Positions 1-8,133 of a DNA stretch of 64,000 bases are shown in pieces (the first letter of the stretch is position 1; the number at the start of each line of letters is the position of its first letter). The position numbers and the translations under genes were made by a program. Source of the stretch: Deinococcus hopiensis KR-140 (lineage in GTDB: Bacteria > Deinococcota > Deinococci > Deinococcales > Deinococcaceae); assembly GCA_943327755.2 (NCBI GenBank), contig CALPYF020000002.1:1-64000 (forward strand), written 5' to 3'. The notes under the pieces are model-generated. The model was given only the letters and a program-made list of their open reading frames with translations, had not been told where the DNA came from and did not search any database.

Positions 1-87
1 GAATTGTCGAGCAACGTCCGCCTGGCTCATGCCCTCTTGTACGGCGTGGACGATCCGTTGTCGAAGGTCAAGGCTGTACCCGCGCAT
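1..87 (-). CDS. IS630-family transposase, N-terminal part (runs off the window)
   Basis: Reading the minus strand from the ATG at 87, the frame stays open for 29 codons to the window edge. The product starts MRGYSLDLRQRIVHAV and continues with EGMSQADVARQF, the helix-turn-helix start typical of IS630/Tc1-mariner transposases (consensus like YSxDLRxRIVxAVxxGxSxxxVAxxF). A GGAG ribosome site precedes the ATG. The C-terminal catalytic DDE part would lie beyond base 1, so completeness cannot be judged. It abuts an IS4-type transposase fragment on the same strand. Confidence 0.8.
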   Translation of the reverse strand, partial: MRGYSLDLRQRIVHAVQEGMSQADVARQF

Positions 88-103
88 GGATCACATTACT
101 CCT

Positions 104-325
104 TCAACGCCTCTGGAAACCGCTGTCAGTGTGCGCGCTTCCTGGGAAGCGCGCGGCGAGTTCGGCATGCCGGACGTCCTTGCCCCCAAGGAGTGCGAGC
201 ACCATGAGGGAAAGCAACTCGACCTGGTTTTTGCGGAACTCCGGGAAGTGCGCGGTAAAGCAGCGGGTCAGCTTGGCCAGGACATCGGGAGACGCGTTCT
301 GTTCTCGCGTCTCAGCCGAACTTTC
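104..325 (-). pseudogene. Transposase fragment, IS4-like N-terminal region
   Basis: The minus strand is open from just after a stop at 326-328 to a TGA at 104-106. The 73 codons include SPDVLAKLTRCFTAHFPEF, RKNQVELLSLMVLALLG and KDVRHAELAARFPGSA, a string characteristic of the N-terminus of Deinococcus IS4-type transposases. The rest of the transposase is missing: the frame ends 17 bases before the IS630-type ATG, and no DDE region follows. No ATG or GTG opens the fragment. It reads as a truncated remnant, probably cut or rearranged next to the IS630 element. Family assignment is from memory of such proteins. Confidence 0.6.
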
Positions 326-329
326 TCAA

Positions 330-813
330 GCCCCCCGGGAAAGTGTCGGGTACTGAGGGGCGCCATTCAGAACTGAGTAGGGGATGCCTCTACGTCAACG
401 AGGGGCTAGAGGCCAATGTGGGCAGCGTAATACGAGGTAGTGGAGCTCCATAGCGATTGCCCCAGTTCTCCATCGCTGCCCTCGGCATTAGAGGTTGCCA
501 AGAACAGAAGCGAACTGGGGGAATAGGGCTCTGAAGACAGCAGAATAGGTGGGTGGCCTAGTGAGGCTATCCCGACGACGTTGACGACGACACATACCTG
601 TTCCCGCTGCCGTAACTTCTGCTCAGCCGTGCGGATGCGGGCCTACGGAAGTACCCCATTTGTGACGTTGTGAACATCTTGCTGTGGCTAGCCCGCACGA
701 GAGTGCAGTGGAGCTACCTGCCAAAAGACTTTCCCTATGACGTTCGTGCCCAGCCAGCAGCACGATTTACACTCGCTCTGTGCGCCAGCGCGTCTGATTG
801 CCACCCTCGCGCG
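330..813. other. Gene-poor stretch beside transposase remnants
   Basis: No frame on either strand looks coding by composition or motif, and base composition is lower in GC than the rest of the window. No tRNA-like or terminator-like structure was recognised. It is probably degraded insertion-element flank. Confidence 0.5.
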
Positions 814-1191
814 CTAGCGGTAGAGGCCCACGACCACGTATCTCCCGGCCACGACGGTGGGTTCCAGGTTGACCGGCGAGACGTAGTACCACACGTCGTC
901 GATCTCAACGCCCAGCGTCTTCTGATTCTGTTCCGTGACCTGCATGACCTCGACCAGCCAGTCGACATCCACCGCGATCAGGGCCTGAATGGTCCACTCT
1001 TCTCCGCGTTCACCTGTGACCAGGTCAAAGTCGCGTTCGGTGAGCGAGGCGAAATCGAACTGTACCGGTGCGCCCTCCGGCTCCAGGAGCGCCGTTCTTC
1101 CGTTGAACGCCTTCACCTGATAGCAGGGCACGTCAATGACCCCGGCGTGGGGGACCGTCGAACTGGACAGGGGATACAGGACGGGAGTCAT
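814..1191 (-). CDS. Hypothetical protein, 125 aa
   Basis: No family recognised. The product is acidic, with no signal peptide or membrane segment; the C-terminal half is rich in aromatic and beta-branched residues (VWYYVSPVNLEP, GRYVVVGLYR), suggesting a small beta-rich fold. The ATG at 1191 is preferred because a TACCCT box ends 7 bases upstream, the leaderless arrangement seen at many genes here; a TTG at 1221 in the same frame would add 10 residues but has no such signal. It stands alone, so its neighbours give no functional clue. Confidence 0.6.
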   Translation of the reverse strand: MTPVLYPLSSSTVPHAGVIDVPCYQVKAFNGRTALLEPEGAPVQFDFASLTERDFDLVTGERGEEWTIQALIAVDVDWLVEVMQVTEQNQKTLGVEIDDVWYYVSPVNLEPTVVAGRYVVVGLYR

Positions 1192-1384
1192 GCCTCCGAG
1201 GGTATCCCGCCACCAGATCAAGCACGACGACTATGAACCGACGCTCACCCCCAGGTGCTTGGCCGAGACAGACGACCGGCGAGTGCAGGGGCGAGGACGC
1301 TGGCACGGCTGACCTGAAGCGGGAGGTCAGGCGCGCCATCCGCAGGAGGACAGAGAGGAAGGCGGGTGGGACCGCACGACAACA

Positions 1385-1402
1385 CCCCCAGGAACCTGGG
1401 GG
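1385..1402. repeat. Tight inverted repeat upstream of the methyltransferase
   Basis: CCCCCAGG and CCTGGGGG are separated by two A residues in the gene-free stretch 1192-1658. It could be a regulator site or a hairpin; nothing else was recognised in that interval. Confidence 0.4.
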
Positions 1403-1658
1403 CGGGGAGGGGAGGAGTTAGGTTGCACGGTCCGCCAGAGCCTCGGGGATGGTCCGCGCCGAGGGTCATTGGATCAGGTGCAACGTGGTGAGTCTGCGGC
1501 GGGGCTGGCGCCTGATTTGTACCGCTTTTGGCAATGTGGGACGCACATAAACGCACGGGCAAGCTGACCGTGAGGATGTCTTTATGGGCGCCGCGCGTCG
1601 CCCTGCGCGCAGCCCGGTGCCGGATCGGTCCGTGGGGATGAATGGGCATACTGCGGCT

Positions 1659-2210
1659 GTGTCTGAACCCCTCAGGATCATGATCGGTGCTGGCAGTCAG
1701 GCGTGGGCTGGCTGGTTGCCCACGCAGCGGGAAGAGCTCAATCTCACGAGTCGCGCCAGTTTTGAACGTTACTTCGGCGGTCGCCGGGCCGACGCCCTGC
1801 TCTGCGAGCATGTCTGGGAGCACCTGACGCTTGAGGAGGGGGAGGCCGCCGCGCAGGTGTGCTTCGACTTCCTGACCCCCGGCGGCTTCCTGCGCTGCGC
1901 GGTGCCGGACGCCCACTTTCCGGATGCGGAGTACCAGCGCGCCGTGCAGGTTGGTGGCCCTGGCCCGGCGGATCACCCCGCGGCCGACCACAGGATCGTG
2001 TATGACGCGGCGCTGTTCCGCTCCATTTTCGAGGCGGCCGGTTTCGAGGTGGAACTGCTGGAATACTGCGACGAGCAGGGCCGCTTTCACTATCACGGGT
2101 GGGACGTCTCGACCGGACCGGTGTACCGCTCGCTGATGCTGGACCACCGCAATCGGGATGGCAGAATCGGCTTCGTCTCCATCATCCTGGATGCCAGACG
2201 ACCCGGGTGA
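1659..2210 (+). CDS. SAM-dependent methyltransferase-like protein (COG4627 type)
   Basis: A 183-residue protein resembling the short class I methyltransferases of the COG4627 group. The motif II/III region CEHVWEHL followed by TPGGFLRCAVPD is typical; a glycine-rich IGAGSQ sits near the N-terminus. Substrate is unknown. The start is taken as the GTG at 1659 because CATACT lies at 1647-1652, exactly 6 bases upstream, giving a leaderless transcript; upstream in-frame ATG 1638 would add 7 residues. The gene is monocistronic; the next downstream structure is a terminator-like hairpin 317 bases away. Confidence 0.65.
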   Translation: MSEPLRIMIGAGSQAWAGWLPTQREELNLTSRASFERYFGGRRADALLCEHVWEHLTLEEGEAAAQVCFDFLTPGGFLRCAVPDAHFPDAEYQRAVQVGGPGPADHPAADHRIVYDAALFRSIFEAAGFEVELLEYCDEQGRFHYHGWDVSTGPVYRSLMLDHRNRDGRIGFVSIILDARRPG

Positions 2211-2593
2211 CGCCTGAGGCCGCCGACCCGCCTGCTTCCCCTTGTCTGCGGTGCAGGATGGCTGGATCGTGAGGGCGGGCCGGGACTCATACCCGCCGGT
2301 CTGACGGGCTGGAGAGGGGCGGCCGGAGCACGGCAGGGCAACAGAAACGGGGGGCGTGAAGGGCGGGCGCGCGCCGGGGCCGTCCGGTGCGTGGCTCGGG
2401 TCACCTTTAGGAAGGCCGTAGACCCGCTCAAGAGGAGTTCACTCAGCTCAACCGCGCAGTGACCCGTCAGGTCCTACTGTGGAGTTAGCCAAACATTCAA
2501 ACCCGCCCGGGTGAAGGCGGGACGGCAGCCCCGCCTCCCGTGGGGCTTTTCTCTGGCTAGGGCTGTCCGTCGGGCTGAACCTGCAGGTCAGGC
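2211..2593. other. Non-coding stretch with two tandem hairpins
   Basis: No convincing frame. The right end carries CCCGCC...GGCGGG followed directly by the terminator-like hairpin at 2527-2552. This may be a long 3' UTR of the methyltransferase gene or a small independent RNA. Confidence 0.4.
2527..2552 (+). terminator. Rho-independent terminator-like hairpin
   Basis: AGCCCC, an 8-9 base loop, GGGGCT, then TTTTCT. The T-run is on the plus strand only, so it ends a plus-strand transcript. Confidence 0.6.
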
Positions 2594-2628
2594 ACCGCAC
2601 TGACTTTCATGCGTCTGGTCAGTGCGGT
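2594..2628 (-). terminator. Inverted repeat directly after the minus-strand gene
   Basis: Perfect 11-bp arms ACCGCACTGAC (2594-2604) and GTCAGTGCGGT (2618-2628) start two bases after the TAA of the gene at 2631. There is no T-tract on the minus strand, so termination is inferred from position. Confidence 0.5.
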
Positions 2629-2630
2629 TG

Positions 2631-3479
2631 TTACTTCAGTTCGGCGGCGAGGTTCAGCACGGCCTTCTTCAGCGTGACGGCGCCGCCCCCGGCAGAGAGC
2701 ACCTCACCGGTTGCCCCGTCCACGATGCGGGCGACGGCACGGGCGGCGCCGCTGCCGTCGGGTTCCACGGTGATCTCCAGCCGCTGCCCGCGGCTCAGGC
2801 TGGTCGCGGCGGTGTTCAGGCACCAGTCGGCCCAGTTGATCTTCTCGGTCTGCGGGGCGTTCGCCTTCGCTTCCTGCTTCTCGCGGTACGCCTGGGTCCT
2901 CTGGTCCACGTGGGTGCGGATGACCTCGAAGCGTTCGGGGTTGGTCAGGGTGTCGAAGGGCACCTCGTCACCGCTGTCCGGATGGTGCACCAGGGCGTCG
3001 GGCTGCATCTTCTTCACGACGCTGGCCATGATGCGGACCTCGGCGGCGGGCACGTCCCACGGCACGTCCTCCTCGCCGTTCAATTCGCCGTCCGCGTCGG
3101 GCTGCGTCTCGGGCGCGGCGGCCTCGACCAGCCGGGCGATGACGCGCTGCTGTTCGGGTTCGAGTTCCTCAATGACCTTCGCGGCGGCGCGGTACGAGCG
3201 GGCTTGCGCCTCGTTCTTCGGCTGGATGCCCAGCGGATCGAGCACCTTGGCCACGTCGGAGGCGTCGATCAGACGCCCGGCCTGCGGGGCGGTGAACCCC
3301 CAGCGGTCCTGCAGATACGCCTCGAAGGACTCGTAGTGGGCGCGGTAGAACCCGTTGTCGCGGATCTCGCTGAGGGCCTGTCCGGTACGGCGGAAGTCGC
3401 GCAGGCCGTCACGGACGGTCTGTTCCAGCGCGGAGAGGCGGGCGGACTCGTGGGGAGCGAGGGGAGCAGAGGAGGTCAC
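2631..3479 (-). CDS. Unrecognised protein with a plasmid/phage-type helical N-terminus, 282 aa
   Basis: The first ~80 residues carry a pattern (LRDFRRTGQALSEIRDN, then FEAYLQDRWGFT, AGRLIDASDV) found in DNA-binding proteins of plasmids and phages annotated only as hypothetical, sometimes near ParB-like genes. An Ala/Glu/Asp-rich linker (about 150-175) follows, and the C-terminus (from NWADWCLNTA) looks like a separate small domain with a Gly-rich turn. The GTG at 3479 is chosen because CATACT lies about 6 bases upstream (leaderless); the extension upstream to 3551 has no start signal and poor composition. Function unknown; a role in DNA binding is inference. Confidence 0.6.
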   Translation of the reverse strand: MTSSAPLAPHESARLSALEQTVRDGLRDFRRTGQALSEIRDNGFYRAHYESFEAYLQDRWGFTAPQAGRLIDASDVAKVLDPLGIQPKNEAQARSYRAAAKVIEELEPEQQRVIARLVEAAAPETQPDADGELNGEEDVPWDVPAAEVRIMASVVKKMQPDALVHHPDSGDEVPFDTLTNPERFEVIRTHVDQRTQAYREKQEAKANAPQTEKINWADWCLNTAATSLSRGQRLEITVEPDGSGAARAVARIVDGATGEVLSAGGGAVTLKKAVLNLAAELK

Positions 3480-3602
3480 CGGCTGAGTATGCCGAATGGA
3501 CGGCGCGCCGCAAAACGGCCGGACCCCGGGTGGCCGGCAGCCCCAGCACAAATCATTTCGGGGGACACCCTCGCCGGCCAGCGTCCCTACCGGACGTCCG
3601 GT

Positions 3603-4124
3603 TCAGCTGATCTCGATCAGTTCGGCCAGCAGGAACGGTTTGAGGGTCTCCAGCACCAGTCGGGGCGGCGCGGCCGTGCGTTCCAGCAGCGTGCGGATAT
3701 TGCCGCTGTCCGCGATCAGGTTCAGGATGCGGTACTGCGTGCGGGTCACGGGCTGCGTCTCCGTCCACTTCGCCGTGAAGCGCAGGCGCCGGTTCCAGTC
3801 GGGGAAGGTGCGCAGCAGCGGCTCCCACGCGGCGTTGTCCTCCAGCAGCCGCCGCAGGGCCGGGTCGCGGCGCAGGCTCATGGTGCGGTTGGGGGGCGGC
3901 TGGTCCACCTCGAAGACGAACACGCCGGCGTCCAGGCTGGCCATGAACTGCAGTGCGTGATCGCCGCGCAGGCGCCCGGCCTCGGCGTGCGTGATCTCGC
4001 CGCGTTCCAGCCACAGCTGACCGCCGCGCACGTGATCCACGCTGAGCCGCCCCGCGCGTCCGCTGGTCAGGAACATCTGCATGACGGACAGAAAGGGGAA
4101 AACTGCCAGATCGCCGCGTACCAT
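3603..4124 (-). CDS. DUF4388 domain protein
   Basis: A 173-residue protein whose first ~100 residues (FPFLSVMQMFLTSGRAGRLS, then GQLWLERGEITHAEAGR, GDHALQFMASLDAGVFVFE) match the DUF4388/PATAN pattern found in bacterial signalling and gliding proteins. The C-terminal ~70 residues (TRTQYRILNLIADSGNIRTL) resemble a winged-helix region. The ATG at 4124 has a GGAAGG ribosome site 6 bases upstream. It is divergent from the ADP-ribosylglycohydrolase gene across 81 bases. The longer open frame reaching 5195 is only the antisense of that neighbour. Such proteins often work with response regulators or small GTPases; none is adjacent here. Confidence 0.7.
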   Translation of the reverse strand: MVRGDLAVFPFLSVMQMFLTSGRAGRLSVDHVRGGQLWLERGEITHAEAGRLRGDHALQFMASLDAGVFVFEVDQPPPNRTMSLRRDPALRRLLEDNAAWEPLLRTFPDWNRRLRFTAKWTETQPVTRTQYRILNLIADSGNIRTLLERTAAPPRLVLETLKPFLLAELIEIS

Positions 4125-4205
4125 AGGTGCCTTCCAGTGTAGGCGCCCCGCGCGGGTCGTGCGAGGGGGCACCCGGCGGGGGCGCGGGCGTGCGAAGATC
4201 AGCGT

Positions 4206-5207
4206 ATGCCGGAGCCGCTGAACGTGCTGCTGTCCCTGTGCGCGGCGGACGCCCTGGGCGCCGCCACCGAATTCAAATCCCCCGACGTGATCCAGGCCCG
4301 TTACGGCGCCACCTTCCGCGCGTACCAGCCGGGCAGCGTGTTCGGCTTCGCGCCCGGCGAGGCCACCGACGACAGCCAGATGGTCGTCGCGACCCTGCTC
4401 GGCGCGGCGCGGGGTGAGGGGCACACGAGCGTCCTCGCGGCGTTCCGCGAGTGGCTGGCGGCCGCGCCGCCCGACGTGGGCGGCCTGACCCGGCAGGCCC
4501 TGAGACTGACCTTCACGGAGCCGCAGCGGCTGGACGGGGGCGCCCTGGCCTGGGAACGCGGGGGCTTCGACGGCGCCGGGAACGGCGGCCTGATGCGCGT
4601 GGCCGCTGCGTGGCTCCTCGGGCACCGGGGCGCGGCCCTGGCGCGCGAGGCGGCGGTCCTGACCGCCCTGACGCACGCCGATCCGCGCTGCGTGTACGCC
4701 TCGGTGTTCCTGACGGCGTTCATGGAGGCGCTCGCGGCGGGGCAGCCGTACGCGGCGGCGGCGCAGGCGGGGCTGGGGATCATGGACAGCCTGGACGCGC
4801 GGGACGTGCTCGTGGACGCCGGAGTGCTGGGCCTGAACACCCAGGACGCCCACCGCGCCTTCCGGGGCCGCGAGCGCGAGGCCCGCGCGCAGGTCCGCGC
4901 CCGCGTGCGCTCGGGCCTGGAGGGCACGGTCACCTCCCAGAGCGGGTACGTGCTGGACACGCTGGAGGCCGCCGTCGCCCACGCCCGACGGGAGGACTGG
5001 TGGGCGTGCGTGGAGCCCGCCGTGCTGGGCGGTGACGACAGCGACACGGTCGCGTGCGTGGTCGGGGCCCTCGTGGGCGCGCGCGGTCTGAGCACCCCGC
5101 CCGAGCTCCTGCCGGACCTGCGCCTGGGGCACGCCTGGCCCGGCTGGGAGCGTGGGTGGGCCGCCACCGCCCACCTGCCCGCCGTCCTGGCCCACGTGCA
5201 GGCGTGA
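4206..5207 (+). CDS. ADP-ribosylglycohydrolase family protein
   Basis: A 333-residue ARH/DraG-type hydrolase that would remove ADP-ribose from a target or cleave a related N-glycoside. Visible signatures: ADALGAATEF near the start, EATDDSQM at about residues 57-64 (first metal-binding cluster) and LGGDDSDTVACVVGAL near 275-290 (second Asp cluster, both magnesium sites). Both metal clusters are intact. It starts with ATG after GAAGAT 6 bases upstream, a weak leaderless-type -10. The TGA overlaps the GTG of the broken nucleotidyltransferase gene downstream by four bases (GTGA), so the two were one transcription unit. Substrate is not predictable from sequence. Confidence 0.85.
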   Translation: MPEPLNVLLSLCAADALGAATEFKSPDVIQARYGATFRAYQPGSVFGFAPGEATDDSQMVVATLLGAARGEGHTSVLAAFREWLAAAPPDVGGLTRQALRLTFTEPQRLDGGALAWERGGFDGAGNGGLMRVAAAWLLGHRGAALAREAAVLTALTHADPRCVYASVFLTAFMEALAAGQPYAAAAQAGLGIMDSLDARDVLVDAGVLGLNTQDAHRAFRGREREARAQVRARVRSGLEGTVTSQSGYVLDTLEAAVAHARREDWWACVEPAVLGGDDSDTVACVVGALVGARGLSTPPELLPDLRLGHAWPGWERGWAATAHLPAVLAHVQA

Positions 5208-5767
5208 CCGGGGAGGAGTTCCTGACCCTGGTGCGCCGCAACCCGGTCAATGCCGCCATCCTGGCCCGGTTGCCCGACCTGGGGGTCCCGCAGGCGCACC
5301 TGACGGCCGGAGCCCTGTTCGGGACCGTCTGGAACGTGCAAGGCGGTCAGCCGCTCGACGCGAACATCGCCGATTAGGACCTGTTCTACTGGGATGCCGA
5401 CCGGTTCTACGACGCCGAGGACGCCGTGATCCGCCGCGCGCAGGCGCTCTTCGCGGACCTGCCCGTGACCGTGGAGGTCCGCAATCAGGCGCGCGTGCAC
5501 CTGTGGTTCCGCGAGAAGACCGGGCTGGACCGCCCCGCGCTGGGGTCGGCGCGGGACGGCATCGATCAGTTTCTCGTGGAGTGCACGGCGCTGGGGATCG
5601 GCGCCTGCGGCGAGGTGTACGCCCCCTGCGGCCTGTGCGACCTCGCTGCGGGGGTCCTGCGGCTGAATCCGCGCAACCACACGCCCGGGCTGTACCGCGC
5701 CAAGGTGGACTCGTACCGGCGCCGCTGGCCGTGGCTGACCGACACCACCGAGCCCTCCTCACCCTGA
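5204..5767 (+). pseudogene. Nucleotidyltransferase family protein, split by an in-frame TAG
   Basis: One frame runs from the GTG at 5204 (overlapping the previous TGA) to 5767, interrupted only by TAG at 5375-5377. The product before it ends in PLDANIAD and the part after it begins DLFYWD; in this family (COG3575 type) the catalytic region reads like RDYDLFYFD, so the amber codon probably replaces a Tyr (TAC to TAG). Downstream RNQARVHLWFREKTG and CTALGIGACGEVYAPCGL are well conserved in style and there is no frameshift. A single nonsense mutation or a sequence error is the simplest reading. Without readthrough, the first fragment lacks the catalytic Asp motif. Confidence 0.7.
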
Positions 5768-5782
5768 AGGGCGCGTGCGTGG

Positions 5783-5788
5783 TACACT
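5783..5788 (+). promoter_or_regulatory. -10 box of rpmE
   Basis: TACACT about 65 bases upstream of the rpmE ATG, the same hexamer that precedes several genes here (scoA, livK, the MFS gene). No clear -35 could be chosen. Confidence 0.4.
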
Positions 5789-5853
5789 GTCAGGGTTGCC
5801 CGCTACGCACATGCACCGGAGACCGGGGCGCAGACGTGGCGGAGGAGGCACCC

Positions 5854-6072
<219 letters not shown>

Positions 6073-6089
6073 GCGCCCCGCGCCTGCGC

Positions 6090-6126
6090 CCGCCCCCGCC
6101 ACCACCGGCCGGGGCGGTTCTTCTTG
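6090..6126 (+). terminator. Terminator after rpmE
   Basis: CCGCCCC (6090-6096) pairs with GGGGCGG (6111-6117), followed by TTCTTCTTGT. Confidence 0.75.
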
Positions 6127-6177
6127 TGGCCCGCTGCGGGCCGCCACGTCCTCACGTGATCTGCGATACTCGCGGGC

Positions 6178-6801
6178 GTGCTGAAGTCCCCCTACCACGG
6201 CGGTCACCTGGAAGTCATCGTCGGCCCGATGTTCAGCGGCAAGAGCGAGGAACTCATCCGCCGCGTGACCCGCGCCGTGATCGCCCGCCAGCGCGTCTCC
6301 GTGTTCAAACCCGCCCTGGACGACCGCTACCACGAATCGGCCGTCGCCAGTCACGCCGGGCGGACCGTGAATGCCGTCGCCGTGCGCGGCGCCGCCGACA
6401 TCCGCGCGTACCTGAGCGGCGAGGGGGCCCTGCTGAACACCCAGGGCGAGACCCTGCCCGACGTGGTCGGCATCGACGAGGTGCAGTTCATGGACGCCGC
6501 GATCATCCCGCTCGCGCTGGATCTGGCCGACGCGGGCGTGCGCGTGATTCTCGCCGGGCTGGACCTGGACTTCCGCGCCGAGCCGTTCGGCTTCATGCCC
6601 GAACTCCTAGCCCGCGCCGAGAGCGTCGAGAAACTCACGGCGATCTGCACCGTGTGCGGCGCGCCCGCCACCCGCTCGCAGCGCCTGATCGGCGGGCAGC
6701 CGGCCCGCTTCGACGATCCCGTGGTGCTCGTCGGGGCCGAGGAGAGCTACGAGGCCCGCTGCCGCGTGCATCACGTCCTGGCCTCCCCACACGGCGGGTA
6801 G
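6178..6801 (+). CDS. tdk: Thymidine kinase
   Basis: A 207-residue type II thymidine kinase that phosphorylates thymidine to dTMP for pyrimidine salvage. P-loop GPMFSGKS at residues 16-23, the catalytic Glu in DEVQF (E101), the lasso region with CTVC (C157, C160) and a third Cys at 195 with His198, a plausible CCC/H zinc site. The GTG start is supported by GATACT 7 bases upstream, a leaderless arrangement. It ends with TAG, showing that TAG is a normal stop in this genome. Confidence 0.95.
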   Translation: MLKSPYHGGHLEVIVGPMFSGKSEELIRRVTRAVIARQRVSVFKPALDDRYHESAVASHAGRTVNAVAVRGAADIRAYLSGEGALLNTQGETLPDVVGIDEVQFMDAAIIPLALDLADAGVRVILAGLDLDFRAEPFGFMPELLARAESVEKLTAICTVCGAPATRSQRLIGGQPARFDDPVVLVGAEESYEARCRVHHVLASPHGG

Positions 6802-6953
6802 ATCCGGACAGCCGGGAGTTTCCCCTGGAGCCGTGCGGGTGACCCCCACCGGCCGGGTTCGCATGAATCGCCACAGGGCCGATCCGGGCAGTACACTGGT
6901 TCATACCGACCCGTCCGAACCTGCTCCGGCCCCCACCATTTCTGGATTGCGCC

Positions 6954-8024
6954 TTGACTGACGACACGCCCCTGCCTGCCGACGCTGCCCCCTGGCTGAC
7001 CCGCCAGCGGCGCATGTTCACGTCGCTGGTCTGGCTGGGCGCCCTGGCCTGCGGCGCCGCGCTGGGTTCACAGTACCCGGACTTCGACCCGCTGGATCTG
7101 TGGGCGCTGCCCACCCTGATGGTGACCCTGCTGGCCCTGCAACTGCTCATGACCCTGCGCGCGGTCACCATCGGCGCCGCGGTGCAGGTCATGTTCACCG
7201 CAACCGCCGGGTACGTGCTGCTGGCCCTGAACCATCAGTTCAGCGTGCTGACCTCGACCTCGCAGGCCCTCATGGAGAACACCTACTGGTTCGCGGTGAT
7301 CTACGTGGCTGCGTTCCTGGTCTACGATCCCCGGCAGGCCACCCGCGCCGCCGGCGTGATCCTGGGCGTCGCGACGTTGATCTGCGTGGCCAATCTGCTG
7401 CTGATCGTGCCGGCCGCCGCGCGGCCCAACCTGATCGGGCCGTGCGCACAGTTCCTGCTGATGGGGGCCGTGCTGACCCTCATGCAGGCCACGCTGGGCG
7501 TGCAGCGCACCCAGTTCCAGGCGGCCCGAGCCGCCGCCCTGACCGATCCCCTGACCGGGCTGGCCAACCGACGCGCCGCCGAGGAGCGCCTGTCGAGCCT
7601 CACGCGCGGCGGCGAGACGTACACCCTGATCCTGTTCGACCTGGATCACTTCAAACGCGTGAACGACATGCACGGCCACGCCATGGGTGACCTGGTGCTG
7701 CGCGGCGTGGCCGAGATCACCCGCCGCCACCTGCCCGAGGGCAGTCTCGCGGCCCGCTGGGGCGGCGAGGAATTCCTGCTGATTCTCCCCGAGCAGCGCG
7801 ACAAGCACCTGCGCCCCATGCTCGACCGGCTGCGCGCCGACCTGCGCCACCACCGGTACGGCACCGTGAACGGCATCACGGCCTGCTTCGGCGTGGCGAC
7901 CGCCAGCGCCGGCGAGGACCCCACCGACGTGGTGCAGCGCGCCGATCTGGCGATGTACCGCGTCAAGCAGCAGGGTCGCAACGACGTGCACCTCGCCGAT
8001 CTGCGCCGCACACAGATCAGCTGA
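6954..8024 (+). CDS. GGDEF domain protein, probable diguanylate cyclase
   Basis: A 356-residue membrane protein. The first ~180 residues hold about six hydrophobic segments; the C-terminal GGDEF domain starts near TDPLTGLANRRAAEER and has the active-site motif GGEEF at about residues 270-274, a catalytically competent variant, so it should make cyclic di-GMP. No EAL domain and no clear I-site were noticed. The start is a TTG (MTDDTPLP) with no good ribosome site, so the exact start is uncertain. It faces the MarR gene across a perfect 18-bp inverted repeat. A HD-GYP protein that could degrade c-di-GMP is encoded at 56146-57501. Confidence 0.88.
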   Translation: MTDDTPLPADAAPWLTRQRRMFTSLVWLGALACGAALGSQYPDFDPLDLWALPTLMVTLLALQLLMTLRAVTIGAAVQVMFTATAGYVLLALNHQFSVLTSTSQALMENTYWFAVIYVAAFLVYDPRQATRAAGVILGVATLICVANLLLIVPAAARPNLIGPCAQFLLMGAVLTLMQATLGVQRTQFQAARAAALTDPLTGLANRRAAEERLSSLTRGGETYTLILFDLDHFKRVNDMHGHAMGDLVLRGVAEITRRHLPEGSLAARWGGEEFLLILPEQRDKHLRPMLDRLRADLRHHRYGTVNGITACFGVATASAGEDPTDVVQRADLAMYRVKQQGRNDVHLADLRRTQIS

Positions 8025-8077
8025 GCGAGGTGGGTTCAGGACGGGCCTGCGCCGACAGGCCCAGGGGGACGTCACAT

Positions 8078-8116
8078 GCCGGTGACCTCCTGAAAATCTT
8101 TCAGGAGGTCACCGGC
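8078..8116. terminator. Bidirectional terminator, perfect 18-bp arms
   Basis: Arms 8078-8095 and 8099-8116 are exact reverse complements around a 3-base loop, with A-run and T-run at the tip. It sits between the convergent GGDEF and MarR genes. Confidence 0.75.
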
Positions 8117-8133
8117 ACCCGACGGGATCAGTG

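Noticed and set aside
1233..1421. 62-codon plus-strand frame near the methyltransferase gene
   Set aside because: Arg-rich low-complexity composition, no start signal, and it covers the hairpin at 1385.
1245..2147. 300-codon minus-strand frame
   Set aside because: Antisense of the methyltransferase; His/Arg/Ala-rich shadow composition.
2470..2552. Possible cyclic di-GMP (GEMM-I) riboswitch, from GCCAAAC and GGGACGGCAGCC segments
   Set aside because: The key GACGCAAAGCC and tetraloop-receptor sequences are not matched, and the region does not precede a plus-strand gene.
3603..5195. 530-codon minus-strand open frame spanning the ADP-ribosylglycohydrolase gene
   Set aside because: Only its last 173 codons (DUF4388) look like protein; the rest is the high-GC antisense of the real plus-strand gene.
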